Positions 50,355 through 60,096 are shown, counted from the first letter of the stretch. The stretch is 64,000 nucleotides of DNA from Halonotius roseus (GCF_006861655.1 NZ_SESI01000002.1:248001-312000), one strand, 5' to 3'. Notes: generated from the sequence alone by a model not told the origin. Made by a program: numbers and translations.

Positions 50355-50972
50355 TCAGTCGTCGAGGCCGACGGCGTCGACGATGCGATCGAAGACACCG
50401 TCCGGATCGGCTTCGCCGTCAACCTCGATCAGATCACCAGTTTCTCGATACTGTTCGACGACAGGCTCGGTGTTTTCTCGGTAGACCTCCAGTCGCTCGG
50501 CGGCGACCTCCTCGGTGTCGTCGTCGCGCTGTTCGAGTCGGTCGACGATCTCCTCGTCGTCTGGCATGTTGAACTCGGTGTGGTACACGTCGCCCGTTTC
50601 GGGGTCGACACGCCGGCCCGTCAGCCGGCGCAACAGCTCATCTTCGCCGACATCGAGAAAGACAACCGCGTCAAGCTCGGTGATCGAGTCGAGATACTCG
50701 ACCTGCGAGAGGTTTCGCGGGTAGCCATCGAGAATGAAGCCGTCGGCCTCGTCGATGGCGGCCTTGACGATCTCGTTGACCAGGCCGTCGGGGACGAGCT
50801 CGCCGGCATCCATATACTCCCGTGGGGTGCCGTACTCGGTTTCCATATCCTTGTTTGCCCGGAGAGCGTCGCCGGTCGTGATGTGTTCAAGATCGAATTC
50901 GTCGGCGAGCCGCGAGCTTTGGGTTCCTTTACCGGCACCGGGCGGGCCAAGCAACAGCAGTCGATTGCTCAT
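50355..50972 (-). CDS. adk: Adenylate kinase
   Basis: A 205-residue kinase. [41 protein letters not shown] has Walker [11 protein letters not shown], and [18 protein letters not shown] and [22 protein letters not shown] (lid) are adenylate kinase signatures. It equilibrates ATP, ADP and AMP. The lid lacks the Cys4 zinc site of some bacterial versions, since [16 protein letters not shown] has none. It completes the conserved cbf5-cmk-DUF106-adk block. Confidence 0.95.
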   Translation of the reverse strand: MSNRLLLLGPPGAGKGTQSSRLADEFDLEHITTGDALRANKDMETEYGTPREYMDAGELVPDGLVNEIVKAAIDEADGFILDGYPRNLSQVEYLDSITELDAVVFLDVGEDELLRRLTGRRVDPETGDVYHTEFNMPDDEEIVDRLEQRDDDTEEVAAERLEVYRENTEPVVEQYRETGDLIEVDGEADPDGVFDRIVDAVGLDD

Positions 50973-51041
50973 ACCGACACCATTCCGGGCGGCCTTATAG
51001 CTTTGAACAATTCCTTGTCGGGATCGATCCAGCCGATCGTC

Positions 51042-51836
51042 TCATCCCTGCAGTTTGGTCGTCGTTTCGACGAGCGGATGCCGATCCTGCTCGATGACCG
51101 AGATATCATCGATCGATGACAACCCCTGTTCGGCAGCGGTTTGAGCCATCCCCAGCTCCAGAGGTTCGGCGGGGACGATCGCGTAGGCGTCCATCTCGTC
51201 GATCCCAAGCCGGTCGGCCGCAAGCGCGCGGTGGTGGCCGTCGGCGAGATACACCACGCCGTCGTCGCCGCCGGCATCGATCACGACCAGCGGCTCGGCC
51301 AGCCCGCGTTCGAGCTCGTAGCGGCGGCCGTCGAGCTCGTCGGCGTACACCTCCGCCTGTGTCGGTACAAGCTCGGCAAGCGCGACCGATCGCCGCTCTT
51401 GGGTCAGCTCGACACCGTGGAGATCGGTGAGCATCCGACTGAGCTTGGCAACCTTCTCGGGGGTTGCCCGCTCGATCTGGCTGCGAATAACATCCGTATT
51501 CGAGAGGATGCCGACAAGCGCGCCGGCATCGTCGACGACGGGTAGCTTCTCGATGTCCGAGCGGACGATCACACGGGCGGCGTCGGTGATCGTCATCTCG
51601 GGGTCGGCGACGATCGTCTCCGTGCTCATCACATCGGCGATCGTTGCCTCGGCGTCGGCAGCAAGCAGATCACGGCCGGTGACAAACCCCTCAACGCGGC
51701 CGTCGCGGGTGACCGGAAACCCGTTGTGGCCGTCCTCGCCGTCGATCTGTGCGCGGACAGCCCCGACGGTATCGGTCGGCGAAACTGTCGTCACCGCCCG
51801 CGTCATGTACGCCTTGACACGTGGCTCAGTGTCCAT
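51042..51836 (-). CDS. CBS-domain pair fused to ParB/Srx-like domain
   Basis: A 264-residue fusion. Residues about 1-120 are two CBS domains (VKAYMTRAVTTVSPTDTVGAVRAQI..., ISTEMSTETIVADPEMTITDAARVIV...). Residues about 145-250 are a ParB-like nuclease fold (LVPTQAEVYADELDGRRYELERGL, then VYLADGHHRALAADRLGIDEMDAY, with the GHHR box). CBS pairs bind adenosine nucleotides. The ParB-like part may hydrolyse CTP or act on DNA; neither is shown here. It is followed 39 bases downstream by the second RCK-DHH gene on the same strand, read last. Confidence 0.82.
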   Translation of the reverse strand: MDTEPRVKAYMTRAVTTVSPTDTVGAVRAQIDGEDGHNGFPVTRDGRVEGFVTGRDLLAADAEATIADVMSTETIVADPEMTITDAARVIVRSDIEKLPVVDDAGALVGILSNTDVIRSQIERATPEKVAKLSRMLTDLHGVELTQERRSVALAELVPTQAEVYADELDGRRYELERGLAEPLVVIDAGGDDGVVYLADGHHRALAADRLGIDEMDAYAIVPAEPLELGMAQTAAEQGLSSIDDISVIEQDRHPLVETTTKLQG

Positions 51837-51875
51837 CGGTCGCTCTACAGGGAGCTGACAAAAAACTCTTGTCGA

Positions 51876-53330
51876 TCACTCCGGCGGAAACCGCACCAGC
51901 GGATCGCCGTACTGGCCGGGGCGCGGTGCGGTATCGAGCGTCTCAAAGAACCGGCCCGCGATGGTGTCGTGGACGACGACCGATAGCGTCTCCCACTCTT
52001 CGACGGCTCCGAGCACGCCGATCGGCACCTGCGCGCCGGCCATCGTCGCGTGGCCGCCCGCGCTGCCGACCTGGCCGAGTGCCTCCCGCAGCGTTTCGCC
52101 GAGATCGACCCCCGACCCGCGGCTCCGGCCGGAGACGTAGATGGTTTCGTCGTCGTAGCCGAAGACGATGACCGTCTCGACGCTCTCCATGGTGAGGAGT
52201 TCGTCGGCGGCTTGGGAGAGCGCGTCTCGGTCGGTGATCTCGCCGACACAGCTCGCCAGCGCGGAACCGCGCACCTCGCGGGCCTCGATGGCCGTCGCCA
52301 GCGTGTCCAGTACCGACCCACTCACGGCCGGTGATTCGATCCGGGTGAGCGCGTCCTCGTCGGCGTGTGCCGAGAGGAACGCGGCGGCGGTGAAATCCGC
52401 CTCGGAGACGCCACGAGTGAACTGTCTGGTGTCGGTCTGAATCCCATACAGCAGTGCGGTCGCCAACGACTCCGGGGGCGTTACGCCGAGTTGGCGGAGG
52501 TACTCGACCATGATTGTACTCGTCGAACCGATGTCGGGCCGGATGTCGAGGAAGCCCTCGCGGTCGTCGATGGGCTGTCGCTGGGGGTGGTGGTCGACGA
52601 CGATCTGCACCGGCGTGCCCGGCGGCAGGCTGTCGTTGACGCCAGGCCGGGCATGATCGACGAGCGCGATAGCACCGAACTCCTCAGGAGAAAACGACTC
52701 GGTCGAGGTTTCGGTCAGCGGCAGCGACAACAAATTAACGAGCGCGCGGTTTTCCTGATGCGTGATCTCGCCGAAGTAGTAGGCCTCGCTATCGACGCCG
52801 ACCCGGTCGGCGATGTGGGTGAGCGCGATCGCGCTGGCGATGGCGTCGGGGTCGGGGTTGTCGTGGGTGACGACGGCCAGCGGGGCGGAAAGCGGGCGAA
52901 GCACCGACAGCAGGCGAGCCATCCGGTCGCCGTGGACGCCGCCAGCGACATCGAGCAGCCGGTCGGTGATGTCGCTGACCGGGTCGATGTAGCGATCTGC
53001 GACCGCTCCCAGCTGCTCGGCGTGGCTCTCGGTTGCGTCGTCGTGGCGGATCGACAGCAGCGTCGCGGCAGGGAACACCTCGCGGGCTCGCATGGCGATC
53101 CGGCCGTGGCGGATGGGGTCGGCCGCGGCGACGACGACGGTATCGGCCATATCGGGGTAGTTCGACTCGTCGGTCGGATCGCCCTCGACGGCCCGAACGC
53201 CGTCCTCGCGGAGCGTCGTCACCCAGCCCCGGTCGTCGGTGACGACGTAGAGCTTGCCGGGCTGGTCGGCGACGTGGCTGGCGACGGTGCTGCCGACAGC
53301 CCGGTCGCCGAGGACGAGCCGGCGCATCAT
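51876..53330 (-). CDS. RCK-N + DHH phosphoesterase (paralogue 2)
   Basis: A 484-residue fusion with the same layout and length as paralogue 1 at 34573. The N-terminal nucleotide-binding domain starts MMRRLVLGDRAVGSTVASHVADQPGKLYVVTDDRGWV and lacks the classic glycine loop of RCK (LGDRAVG). The DHH part has VTHDNPDPDAIASAIALTHIA, IALVDHARPGVND and VQIVVDHHPQRQPI, with the DHH core intact. The DHHA1 end has EALGQVGSAGGHATMAGAQVPIG (GGH box). So catalytic residues look complete here, unlike IDHVE in paralogue 1. Possible substrates are cyclic dinucleotides or short RNAs. The function is not settled. Confidence 0.83.
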   Translation of the reverse strand: MMRRLVLGDRAVGSTVASHVADQPGKLYVVTDDRGWVTTLREDGVRAVEGDPTDESNYPDMADTVVVAAADPIRHGRIAMRAREVFPAATLLSIRHDDATESHAEQLGAVADRYIDPVSDITDRLLDVAGGVHGDRMARLLSVLRPLSAPLAVVTHDNPDPDAIASAIALTHIADRVGVDSEAYYFGEITHQENRALVNLLSLPLTETSTESFSPEEFGAIALVDHARPGVNDSLPPGTPVQIVVDHHPQRQPIDDREGFLDIRPDIGSTSTIMVEYLRQLGVTPPESLATALLYGIQTDTRQFTRGVSEADFTAAAFLSAHADEDALTRIESPAVSGSVLDTLATAIEAREVRGSALASCVGEITDRDALSQAADELLTMESVETVIVFGYDDETIYVSGRSRGSGVDLGETLREALGQVGSAGGHATMAGAQVPIGVLGAVEEWETLSVVVHDTIAGRFFETLDTAPRPGQYGDPLVRFPPE

Positions 53331-53460
53331 ACCCCTATGTGGGCGGCGATTCGGGAAAACAGTGCCGTGTCAATTATTATGGTCGCGCTGGCTGGGTTCG
53401 TGGTTGAGCTGGTCGGTTGTCGTGGTCGCACTGGCAGGGTCGAAAAAGCGGGTGGCCGTC

Positions 53461-54990
53461 TCAGGCGAACAGCGCGGCCGCGGCGGCCTCGGCGGTCTCG
53501 ATGACCGGCCCGAAGCCCGGCAGGAGCAGCACGGTCACGACGCCGGCGACGATGACCGCGGCGTAGAGGCCGGTCGGTACGTCGCCGACGGCGTCGAGAT
53601 CGGTCGTCGGGCTCTCAAGCCACAGTGCCTTGACGACCCGGCTGTAGTAGAACAGCGACAGCGCGCTGGTGACCGCGCCGACCGCGGCGAGCCACCAGAA
53701 GCCGGCGTTGATCGCCCCGAGGAACAGCACGTACTTCGAGAGGAAGCCGCCGAACAGCGGGAGGCCGGCGAGGCTGAACATGAACACCGCCATGGCGAGA
53801 CTCGCCATCGGCGCGCGCTCGGCGAGGCCGGCGTAATCCTCGAAGGTACGGCCGACGCCCCAGCGTTCGACCATCGCAATGAAGAGGAACGCGCCGGTGT
53901 TCATGAAGCCGTAGACGAACAGGTGGGCCATCGCCGCACCCATCACGGTTGCGTTTGTGGCACTCGCGCCGGCGGTGATCGCCGCCAGCCCGATCAGCGC
54001 GTAGCCCGCATGCCCGATCGAGGAGTACGCCAGCATGCGTTTGACCTCAGTTTGGGTCGCCGCCGCGAAGTTGCCGAGCACCATCGTGACGACCGCGAGC
54101 AGGCCGAACAGCAGCCCCCAGTCGATCCCGATATCGAGGGCGGGCTGGAAGCCGGTCGCAAAGACACGGAAGCCGACCGCGAAGCCGGCGGCCTTCGACG
54201 CAGAGGAGAGGAACGCCGAAACCGGCGCGGGCGCGCCCTCGTAGGCCTCGGGTGCCCAGAAGTGGAACGGCACCGACGCCGTCTTGAAGGCGACGCCGCC
54301 GGCGACCATCACGACGCCGACACCGAGCACGCCGTTGAGATCGCCGACCGAGCCGATCTGGGCGGCGACCTCTGGCAGCAGCAGCGAGCCCGTCGCCGCG
54401 TACACCAGGCTGATCCCGAAGGCCAAGACGGCCGAGGAGACCGCGCCGATGAGGAAGTATTTCAGGCCGGCCTCGACGCTGCCGCGGTTATCCTTGAGAT
54501 ACGCGACGAGCGCGTAGGATGGCAGCGACGCCATCTCAAGGCTGACGAAGACGGTCACAAGCGAGTTCGAGACCGCCATCAGCCCCATCGCCGTCGTCGC
54601 CAACAACAACAGCGAGTAGAACGACGCCGGGTTGGCATCGCTTTCGAAGTAGTCGTAGCTGGCGGCGATGACGAGCGTGGCGACGCTGGCGAAGATGGCC
54701 GTGAAGAACAGCCCGAGGCCATCGACGATGATCGCCCCGCTGAAGAGGCTGATCGCGCCGCCGTGGGTGGGCTGGCCCGTGCCAGCGAGTAGATACCAGA
54801 TGGCGACGCCCAACGCCGACAGCGTGCCGGCGATCGAGGTCAGTGCCAGCAGCTTGTTGTCACGGCCGTCGGGCCGCAAGCTGTTGATACCGAAGACGAC
54901 GAGGCCGGTGAGTGCCAGCAGGACAACCGGAAGCAGCGCGCGCACGCTGAACGCCCAGTCGGTCGCGGTACCCTGGAGAACGAGGCTCAT
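53461..54990 (-). CDS. nuoN: NADH-quinone oxidoreductase subunit N
   Basis: A 509-residue polytopic protein with about 14 helices. It has the antiporter-like subunit core SVPFHFWAPEAYEGAPAPVSAFLSSASKAAGFAVGFRVFA (Lys in helix and the PAPVSAF motif), and AYSSIGHAGYALIGL. It is the last gene of the operon and its start overlaps the nuoM stop by 4 bases. NuoN is one of three Mrp-like proton-pumping subunits. With no nuoEFG in the operon, electrons may come from a donor other than NADH. Confidence 0.95.
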   Translation of the reverse strand: MSLVLQGTATDWAFSVRALLPVVLLALTGLVVFGINSLRPDGRDNKLLALTSIAGTLSALGVAIWYLLAGTGQPTHGGAISLFSGAIIVDGLGLFFTAIFASVATLVIAASYDYFESDANPASFYSLLLLATTAMGLMAVSNSLVTVFVSLEMASLPSYALVAYLKDNRGSVEAGLKYFLIGAVSSAVLAFGISLVYAATGSLLLPEVAAQIGSVGDLNGVLGVGVVMVAGGVAFKTASVPFHFWAPEAYEGAPAPVSAFLSSASKAAGFAVGFRVFATGFQPALDIGIDWGLLFGLLAVVTMVLGNFAAATQTEVKRMLAYSSIGHAGYALIGLAAITAGASATNATVMGAAMAHLFVYGFMNTGAFLFIAMVERWGVGRTFEDYAGLAERAPMASLAMAVFMFSLAGLPLFGGFLSKYVLFLGAINAGFWWLAAVGAVTSALSLFYYSRVVKALWLESPTTDLDAVGDVPTGLYAAVIVAGVVTVLLLPGFGPVIETAEAAAAALFA

Positions 54991-56516
54991 GGCGCCCCAC
55001 CTCCCAGCAACTCAAGCAGCGGAACGGTTGCATCGCGGATCATATCGAAGAACAGTGAGGGGACGACGCCAAGCACGATAATCGCCGCCAGCAGCGCGAC
55101 CAGTGGGGCGACATCGTGGATCGGCGCGCGGTCGAGTTCATAGTCGGTTTCGAGGTTGAACGGGCCAAACAGCGTCCCCTGCATCGCACGCAGGAGGTAG
55201 CCGGCGACGATGACGATGCCGAACATCGCCACGGCGGTAAACACCGGCGCGTACGGCAGCACCGTCGAGCCGAAGGAGCCGACGAAGATGAAGAACTCCC
55301 CGGCGAAGCCGGCCATCAGCGGCAGGCCCATGTAGGCGAACGCGCCGGCAACGAGGATCCAGACGGCGATCGGCATCCGATCGGCCAGCCCGGACATGTC
55401 GCCGACAAGGCGGGTGTGGGTCGCGTTGTAGATGACGCCGACGGCCATGAACATCAGCCCCGAGATCAGGCCGTGGGCGATCATCTGGAACGTCGCACCA
55501 CCGAGGCCGAACTCGGTGAACGCGACCAGCCCGAGGAGGACATACCCCATCGAAGAGACGGAGGAGTAGGCAACGATCCGTTTGAGATCCTCCTGAGCCA
55601 GAGCCAACATCGCGCCGTAGATCACGGAGACGACGGCGATGATAGCGATCGGCACCGCGAAGTACTGTGCCTGTTCGGGCAGCATGGTGTAGTTGAACCG
55701 CAGCAGGGCGTAGGTACCCATCTTCAGCAGGACGCCCGCCAGCATCACCGACACCGGCGTCGGGGCCTCAACGTGAGCGTCCGGCAGCCACGTGTGGACG
55801 GGCACGACCGGCACCTTCACCGCAAAGCCGATGAACATGGCCGCGAAGGCGACCAAGGCGAGGGTGTCTGCGGGCAGCCAGAAGAAGTTGCCAAGCTCGC
55901 CGGCCGCAAGCGACTGGGTGATCTCCGGCAGCCCGAAGCTGTTGACCGGCAGCCCGATCACCAACATCATGAAGCCGATGAACATCACCAGCGAGGCGAT
56001 GTTGGTGTAGACGAAGAACTTGATCGCGGCGTACTTCCGGCGTGGGCCGCCCCAGATCCCGATCAGGAAGTACATCGGGACGAGCACGGCCTCCCAGAAG
56101 ACAAACCAGAGGAAGAAATCCAGGGCGGTGAAGACGCCGATGAGGTTCGCCTCCATCAACAGCATCAGCCCGTAGAACTGGCTCTGTCGCTCGTCGATCG
56201 GTGTCCACGCGCTGACGATCGCCAGCGACGTGAGGAACGTCGTGAGGATGACCAGCGGCAGGCTGATCCCGTCAAGGCCGACGTACCACTGCAACTGGTA
56301 GCCGGCGACCTCCAGCCACGGCACGACCGTGTTGAACGCGATCTCGCCGCCGGTCAGCGCGTTGCCACCGGATTCGAAGGCCGACCACAGATAGAGGCTG
56401 CCGGCGATCGGCAGCAGGCTGAGGCCGAAGGCGAGTTTGGGTGCGTACTCGTCGGGGGCCGCAAAGACGAGCAGGGCCGCTGCGAACGTGACCGCCAGTA
56501 GTGCTTCAAGTATCAT
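54987..56516 (-). CDS. nuoM: NADH-quinone oxidoreductase subunit M
   Basis: A 509-residue membrane protein; the ATG at 56516 overlaps the nuoL stop (TAATG), so it is preferred over an upstream GTG. Family core: FVFWEAVLVPMYFLIGIWGG (catalytic Glu in helix 5), VPVHTWLPDAHVEAPTPVSVMLAGVLLKMGTYALLRF and AYSSVSSMGYVLLGL. NuoM is the middle proton-pumping subunit. It is followed by nuoN with a 4-base overlap. About 14 helices. Confidence 0.95.
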   Translation of the reverse strand: MILEALLAVTFAAALLVFAAPDEYAPKLAFGLSLLPIAGSLYLWSAFESGGNALTGGEIAFNTVVPWLEVAGYQLQWYVGLDGISLPLVILTTFLTSLAIVSAWTPIDERQSQFYGLMLLMEANLIGVFTALDFFLWFVFWEAVLVPMYFLIGIWGGPRRKYAAIKFFVYTNIASLVMFIGFMMLVIGLPVNSFGLPEITQSLAAGELGNFFWLPADTLALVAFAAMFIGFAVKVPVVPVHTWLPDAHVEAPTPVSVMLAGVLLKMGTYALLRFNYTMLPEQAQYFAVPIAIIAVVSVIYGAMLALAQEDLKRIVAYSSVSSMGYVLLGLVAFTEFGLGGATFQMIAHGLISGLMFMAVGVIYNATHTRLVGDMSGLADRMPIAVWILVAGAFAYMGLPLMAGFAGEFFIFVGSFGSTVLPYAPVFTAVAMFGIVIVAGYLLRAMQGTLFGPFNLETDYELDRAPIHDVAPLVALLAAIIVLGVVPSLFFDMIRDATVPLLELLGGGAP

Positions 56517-58546
56517 TAGAACCACCCTCCGATGAGGCCGAAGACAACAAGCAGTGTCGTCAGCCCCAAGGTCAACAGCAGGGCGTAGTTGCTGACGACG
56601 CCGCTTTGAATCCGTCTGATCCGCTCGCTGCTCAGCAGGCTCACCGAGGAGACGCCGTTGACAACGCCGTCGATGACACCCTGATCGAAGGTGTCGGCAC
56701 CGCCGGCGACCGACTGGGTGTTGTCGGCGACCCAGACCTGGAACTCATCCTGGTAGTAGTTGTTGTACAGCAACTCCTTGAGCCCGCCGAGCTTGTCGGT
56801 GTGCTCGTCGGGATCAGCCACGTTGTACAGTACCCACGCGAGGGCGAGGCCACCGATCGCCAGCCCCAGTGAGGCAGCCGCGCCGGCGAGGACTGTCGGC
56901 ACCTCGCCGCCGAAGAGGTACTGGCTGCTGTAGGGGTCAAGCTCGGCGTAGTGGTGCGACGACAGGCCCTCGATGCCGCCCCAGTGGTTGTCGAGCCAGA
57001 GATGTAGGTAATCGATCCCCTCGATGTTGAGTACCTTCTGAACCGGGACGAGGTTGATGCCGCCGGTGACGACGGCCAAGATGCCGAGTACCGACAGCGG
57101 CCCTTTGACGTTCCAGCGAACCGGGTGTGGGTCGCGGGCGAGGCTGCTCCGGGGCTCGCCGTGGAAGGTGAGGAACACCATCCGGAAGGTGTAGAACGCC
57201 GTGACGGGCACCGCGAGCAGCCCCATCACGTAGGCCCCGAGGATCAGCGGCTCGTCGAGGCCGTGAATCAGTGCCTCATACAGGATCTCGTCTTTCGACC
57301 AGAAGCCGGCAAACGGGAAGATGCCCGCGAGTGCGAGCGAGCCCGCGAGGAACGTCCAGTAGGTGACGGGCAGCTTGTCCTTGAGGCCGCCCATATCCCA
57401 CATATCCTCGTTGTGGTGCATGGCGATGATAACCGAGCCAGCACCGAGGAAGAGTAGGGCCTTGAAGAACGCGTGGGTCGTCAGATGGAAGACCGCCGCA
57501 ACGTAGCCACCCGAGCCGAGTGCGAGCATCATATAGCCGTACTGTGAGATCGTCGAGTACGCCAGCACCTGTTTGAGCTCGCGTTTGACGACACCCATCG
57601 TCGCCGCAAACAGCGCGGTAAAGCCACCAACGAAGGCGATGATCGCCATCGTCGTCGGCGACAGCACGTAGAAGCCGTACATTCGCGCGACGAGATAGAC
57701 ACCGGCGGCGACCATCGTTGCGGCGTGGATCAGCGCCGAAACCGGCGTCGGGCCTTCCATCGCGTCCGGCAGCCACGTGTGCAGCGGGAACTGCGCGGAT
57801 TTCCCGATGACGCCACCGAGAATCAGGAGGCCAACGATGGTGAACCACGTCGACACCTCAAGGCCACCAGGTGTCCACACCGTCGCCTCGCCGTTGAGCG
57901 CGGCCTCGGCGAGTGCGGGGAACGATTCCGCCCCGGCGAAGGCCGCGGTGCCAAAGGTGGTAAAGACGGCGACGACGCCGACAAGGAAGAAGTAGTCACC
58001 GAACCGGGTGACCAGGAACGCCTTTTTCGCCGCCGACGGCGGGCCAGGCTCCCGGAAGTGGAAGCCGATCAGCAGGTACGAACAGAGCCCCACCAGTTCG
58101 AAGAACATGAACGCCATGAGCAGGTTGTCGGCGATGACAAAGCCGAGCATGCTGGCCGTAAAGAGGCCAAGGCCGGCGTAGTACCGCGGCAGGTCACGCT
58201 CGTCCTCGTCGTTCATATAGCCGAGACTGAAGATGTGGACGAGCATGGCGACCAAGGAGACGATGACAAGCATGAGCACCGACAGCGGATCGATCAGCGC
58301 GCCGAAGGTCAGCGTCCAGTCTTGGGCACCGGCACCGGTCGCCCACGTGTAGTAGGTTTCCTGGAAGGCCGCGCCGTTGCGCACGGAGACAAGCACCCAC
58401 AGCGACAACAGCAGCGACCCCGCGGTCGCGGCGATGCCGCCGTAGGCCCCCCGTTTCGGGAGGTTCTCACGGCCGAACAGTGCGACGATAAACGAGACGA
58501 ACGGCAACAGGACGATTGCCGGAACGTATGCGGATGCTGATACCAT
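56516..58546 (-). CDS. nuoL: NADH-quinone oxidoreductase subunit L
   Basis: A 676-residue subunit, the longest of the antiporter-like trio, with about 16 helices. The pump core: FFELVGLCSYLLIGFHF (Glu of helix 5), FPLHTWLPDAMEGPTPVSALIHAATMVAAGVYLVARM and AYSTISQYGYMMLALGSGGY. The C-terminus has an amphipathic stretch and a last helix that brace M and N. It comes directly after nuoK with a 3-base gap, and overlaps nuoM by one base. Confidence 0.96.
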   Translation of the reverse strand: MVSASAYVPAIVLLPFVSFIVALFGRENLPKRGAYGGIAATAGSLLLSLWVLVSVRNGAAFQETYYTWATGAGAQDWTLTFGALIDPLSVLMLVIVSLVAMLVHIFSLGYMNDEDERDLPRYYAGLGLFTASMLGFVIADNLLMAFMFFELVGLCSYLLIGFHFREPGPPSAAKKAFLVTRFGDYFFLVGVVAVFTTFGTAAFAGAESFPALAEAALNGEATVWTPGGLEVSTWFTIVGLLILGGVIGKSAQFPLHTWLPDAMEGPTPVSALIHAATMVAAGVYLVARMYGFYVLSPTTMAIIAFVGGFTALFAATMGVVKRELKQVLAYSTISQYGYMMLALGSGGYVAAVFHLTTHAFFKALLFLGAGSVIIAMHHNEDMWDMGGLKDKLPVTYWTFLAGSLALAGIFPFAGFWSKDEILYEALIHGLDEPLILGAYVMGLLAVPVTAFYTFRMVFLTFHGEPRSSLARDPHPVRWNVKGPLSVLGILAVVTGGINLVPVQKVLNIEGIDYLHLWLDNHWGGIEGLSSHHYAELDPYSSQYLFGGEVPTVLAGAAASLGLAIGGLALAWVLYNVADPDEHTDKLGGLKELLYNNYYQDEFQVWVADNTQSVAGGADTFDQGVIDGVVNGVSSVSLLSSERIRRIQSGVVSNYALLLTLGLTTLLVVFGLIGGWF

Positions 58547-58549
58547 TAG

Positions 58550-58852
58550 TTACCACCTCATCGTTGCGGCGTTCAGCACGTCGACATCACCGAAGTTGCG
58601 GTACAGTACGAGCACGATCCCGATCCCGACGGCGACCTCGGCGGCGGCCAACGCGATCACGAACAGCGCGAACGTCTGGCCGGTGAGGTTCCCCCACTGG
58701 AAGGAAAACGCGACGAGATTGATGACCGCCGCGTTCAACATGAGCTCGGCGGACATCAGGAAGTACAGCGCGTTTCGCCGGGTGAGGATGCCGAACAGGC
58801 CGATACAGAAGATCGCCGCCGACAACACCAGATAGTATTCGGGCGGCACCAT
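58550..58852 (-). CDS. nuoK: NADH-quinone oxidoreductase subunit K
   Basis: A 100-residue subunit with three helices. EYYLVLSAAIFCIGLFGILTRRNALYFLMSAELMLNAAVINLVAF contains the conserved Glu of NuoK (SAELMLNA), and FALFVIALAAAEVAVGIGIVLVLYRNFG is the third helix with a second Glu. It lies between nuoJ2 and nuoL with no spare bases. NuoK is part of the proton-transfer path. Confidence 0.95.
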   Translation of the reverse strand: MVPPEYYLVLSAAIFCIGLFGILTRRNALYFLMSAELMLNAAVINLVAFSFQWGNLTGQTFALFVIALAAAEVAVGIGIVLVLYRNFGDVDVLNAATMRW

Positions 58853-59230
58853 CTATCGGTCACCCCCCTCGTCGGTCGGCTCACGCTCGGCCACGTCGCC
58901 GGCGACGACCTCGCGGCCGCCGTCGGTCAACGCCGAGACGATCGAGCCCTCATCCTCGCGTTTGGCGAGGTAGATCGCGGCATCGAGGGCCACATCGAGC
59001 GCCAGCGCGATGATCAGGAACGCGGCGAGAAAGCCCTCCACGGGGATCTCGCCGAGCCCGATATCGAACAGCGCGTAGCCGATGTTGTGGACGATCGATA
59101 CGTCGGCCGGGAAGCCGGTCGGATCAGGGAACGCCTCGGCGGCCCCGAGTGCCATCGTTGCCAGGACGGCAAACAGCGCGGTCACAGCCAACGCCGCGGA
59201 TGCGCGATCCGAGCCGTCGGTATCGGTCAT
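58853..59230 (-). CDS. nuoJ2: NADH-quinone oxidoreductase subunit J, C-terminal half (nuoJ2)
   Basis: A 125-residue protein with two or three helices: SAALAVTALFAVLATMALGAAEAF, IGYALFDIGLGEIPVEGFLAAFLIIALALDVALDAAIYLAKRE. It corresponds to the second half of a split NuoJ; the first half is encoded at 59227 with a 4-base overlap. The acidic tail has the usual halophilic composition. Split nuoJ occurs in several haloarchaea. Its role in the membrane arm is inferred. Confidence 0.85.
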   Translation of the reverse strand: MTDTDGSDRASAALAVTALFAVLATMALGAAEAFPDPTGFPADVSIVHNIGYALFDIGLGEIPVEGFLAAFLIIALALDVALDAAIYLAKREDEGSIVSALTDGGREVVAGDVAEREPTDEGGDR

Positions 59231-59493
59231 ACGTTGGTCACCTCCAGGTCGGTCTCGCGTCGCGTCAGCATCACGGCAAACGTGATCAGGATGAGAACCC
59301 CGCCGACGTAGACGAGGATCTGCATCGCCGCAAGGAACTCCGCTTGCAGCAGGACGTAATGCACCGCGACGCTCAGCAAGGAGCCGCCCAACAACAGCGA
59401 CGCGTGAAACACGTCGTCGACAAGGACGACACCCAAGCTGAAGCCCACCGTCAGGAGGGCGAACAGCGCGAACGCGATGGTCTCATAAACCAT
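59227..59493 (-). CDS. nuoJ1: NADH-quinone oxidoreductase subunit J, N-terminal half (nuoJ1)
   Basis: An 88-residue protein with three helices: MVYETIAFALFALLTVGFSLGVVL, SLLLGGSLLSVAVHYVLLQAEFLAAMQILVYVGGVLILITFAVML. The last run carries VHYVLLQAEFLAAMQILVYVGGVL, the NuoJ family core (AxQxxVYxGAxxxL). The start was chosen at MVYETIAF. It lies 141 bases after nuoI, the only notable gap in the operon; that stretch contains no recognisable gene. Confidence 0.88.
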   Translation of the reverse strand: MVYETIAFALFALLTVGFSLGVVLVDDVFHASLLLGGSLLSVAVHYVLLQAEFLAAMQILVYVGGVLILITFAVMLTRRETDLEVTNV

Positions 59494-59634
59494 TACCTGT
59501 ATGTCCCGATGGAATCCCTTTGAAGATTTCGAGACTGATCCGCAAATCAAACGCCCGGGCGGACAGCCTCGCGGCTCTGGGAGGGGCAACACAACGCGGT
59601 GAGACAGCGCGGTCAGCGTGGAACGGCTGGGCGA
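59494..59634. other. 141-base gap inside the complex I operon
   Basis: No gene or clear hairpin is seen. It is the only long spacer in the otherwise tightly packed operon; readthrough is assumed. Confidence 0.3.
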
Positions 59635-60096
59635 CTACTGGTAGTCGACTTCGCCGTCGCCCTCGCCGATCCAAGCGTCCCGGTCGGGGTTCCGTGAGTT
59701 CAGCGGGTCGATCCCCTTGTACCACGGCACGTTTTTCAGCTGTTCTTTGTTGTAGGCGAACTCATCCTTCGTATCCGCCGTGAACTCGAAGTTCTGCGTT
59801 AGCAGGATGGCGTCGACCGGACAGACCTCCTCACAGAGCCGGCAGTAGATACACTGCCCGATGTGGAGGTTGTACTGCTCGCCGTTGCGCTGGTCGTCCA
59901 TCACGATCTGAATCGTGTCGTTCGGACAGACGTTTTCGCACTGTCGACACCAGATGCAGCGTTCCTGGCTGAACTTGTGGACGCCGCGGAACCGCGGGCT
60001 GACTTCCGGTGCTGTTTCGGGGTATTCGACCGTGAAGGTCTTTCCGTCCAATGCGTGTTTCATCGTCGTCGCCATCCCTTTGAGAAGTCCGATCAT
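59635..60096 (-). CDS. nuoI: NADH-quinone oxidoreductase subunit I
   Basis: A 153-residue ferredoxin-type subunit. Two [4Fe-4S] motifs are present: CIWCRQCENVCP and CIYCRLCEEVCP, each CxxCxxCxxxCP. The N-terminus carries a short helix and the C-terminus is acidic. It carries the N6a/N6b clusters that pass electrons to NuoB. It is 4 bases overlapping nuoH upstream. Length is typical for archaeal NuoI. Confidence 0.96.
   Translation of the reverse strand: MIGLLKGMATTMKHALDGKTFTVEYPETAPEVSPRFRGVHKFSQERCIWCRQCENVCPNDTIQIVMDDQRNGEQYNLHIGQCIYCRLCEEVCPVDAILLTQNFEFTADTKDEFAYNKEQLKNVPWYKGIDPLNSRNPDRDAWIGEGDGEVDYQ

Noticed and set aside
59494-59634. Extra nuo gene in the spacer between nuoI and nuoJ1
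   Set aside because: The only frame is an extension of nuoJ1 with no family match before MVYETIAF.
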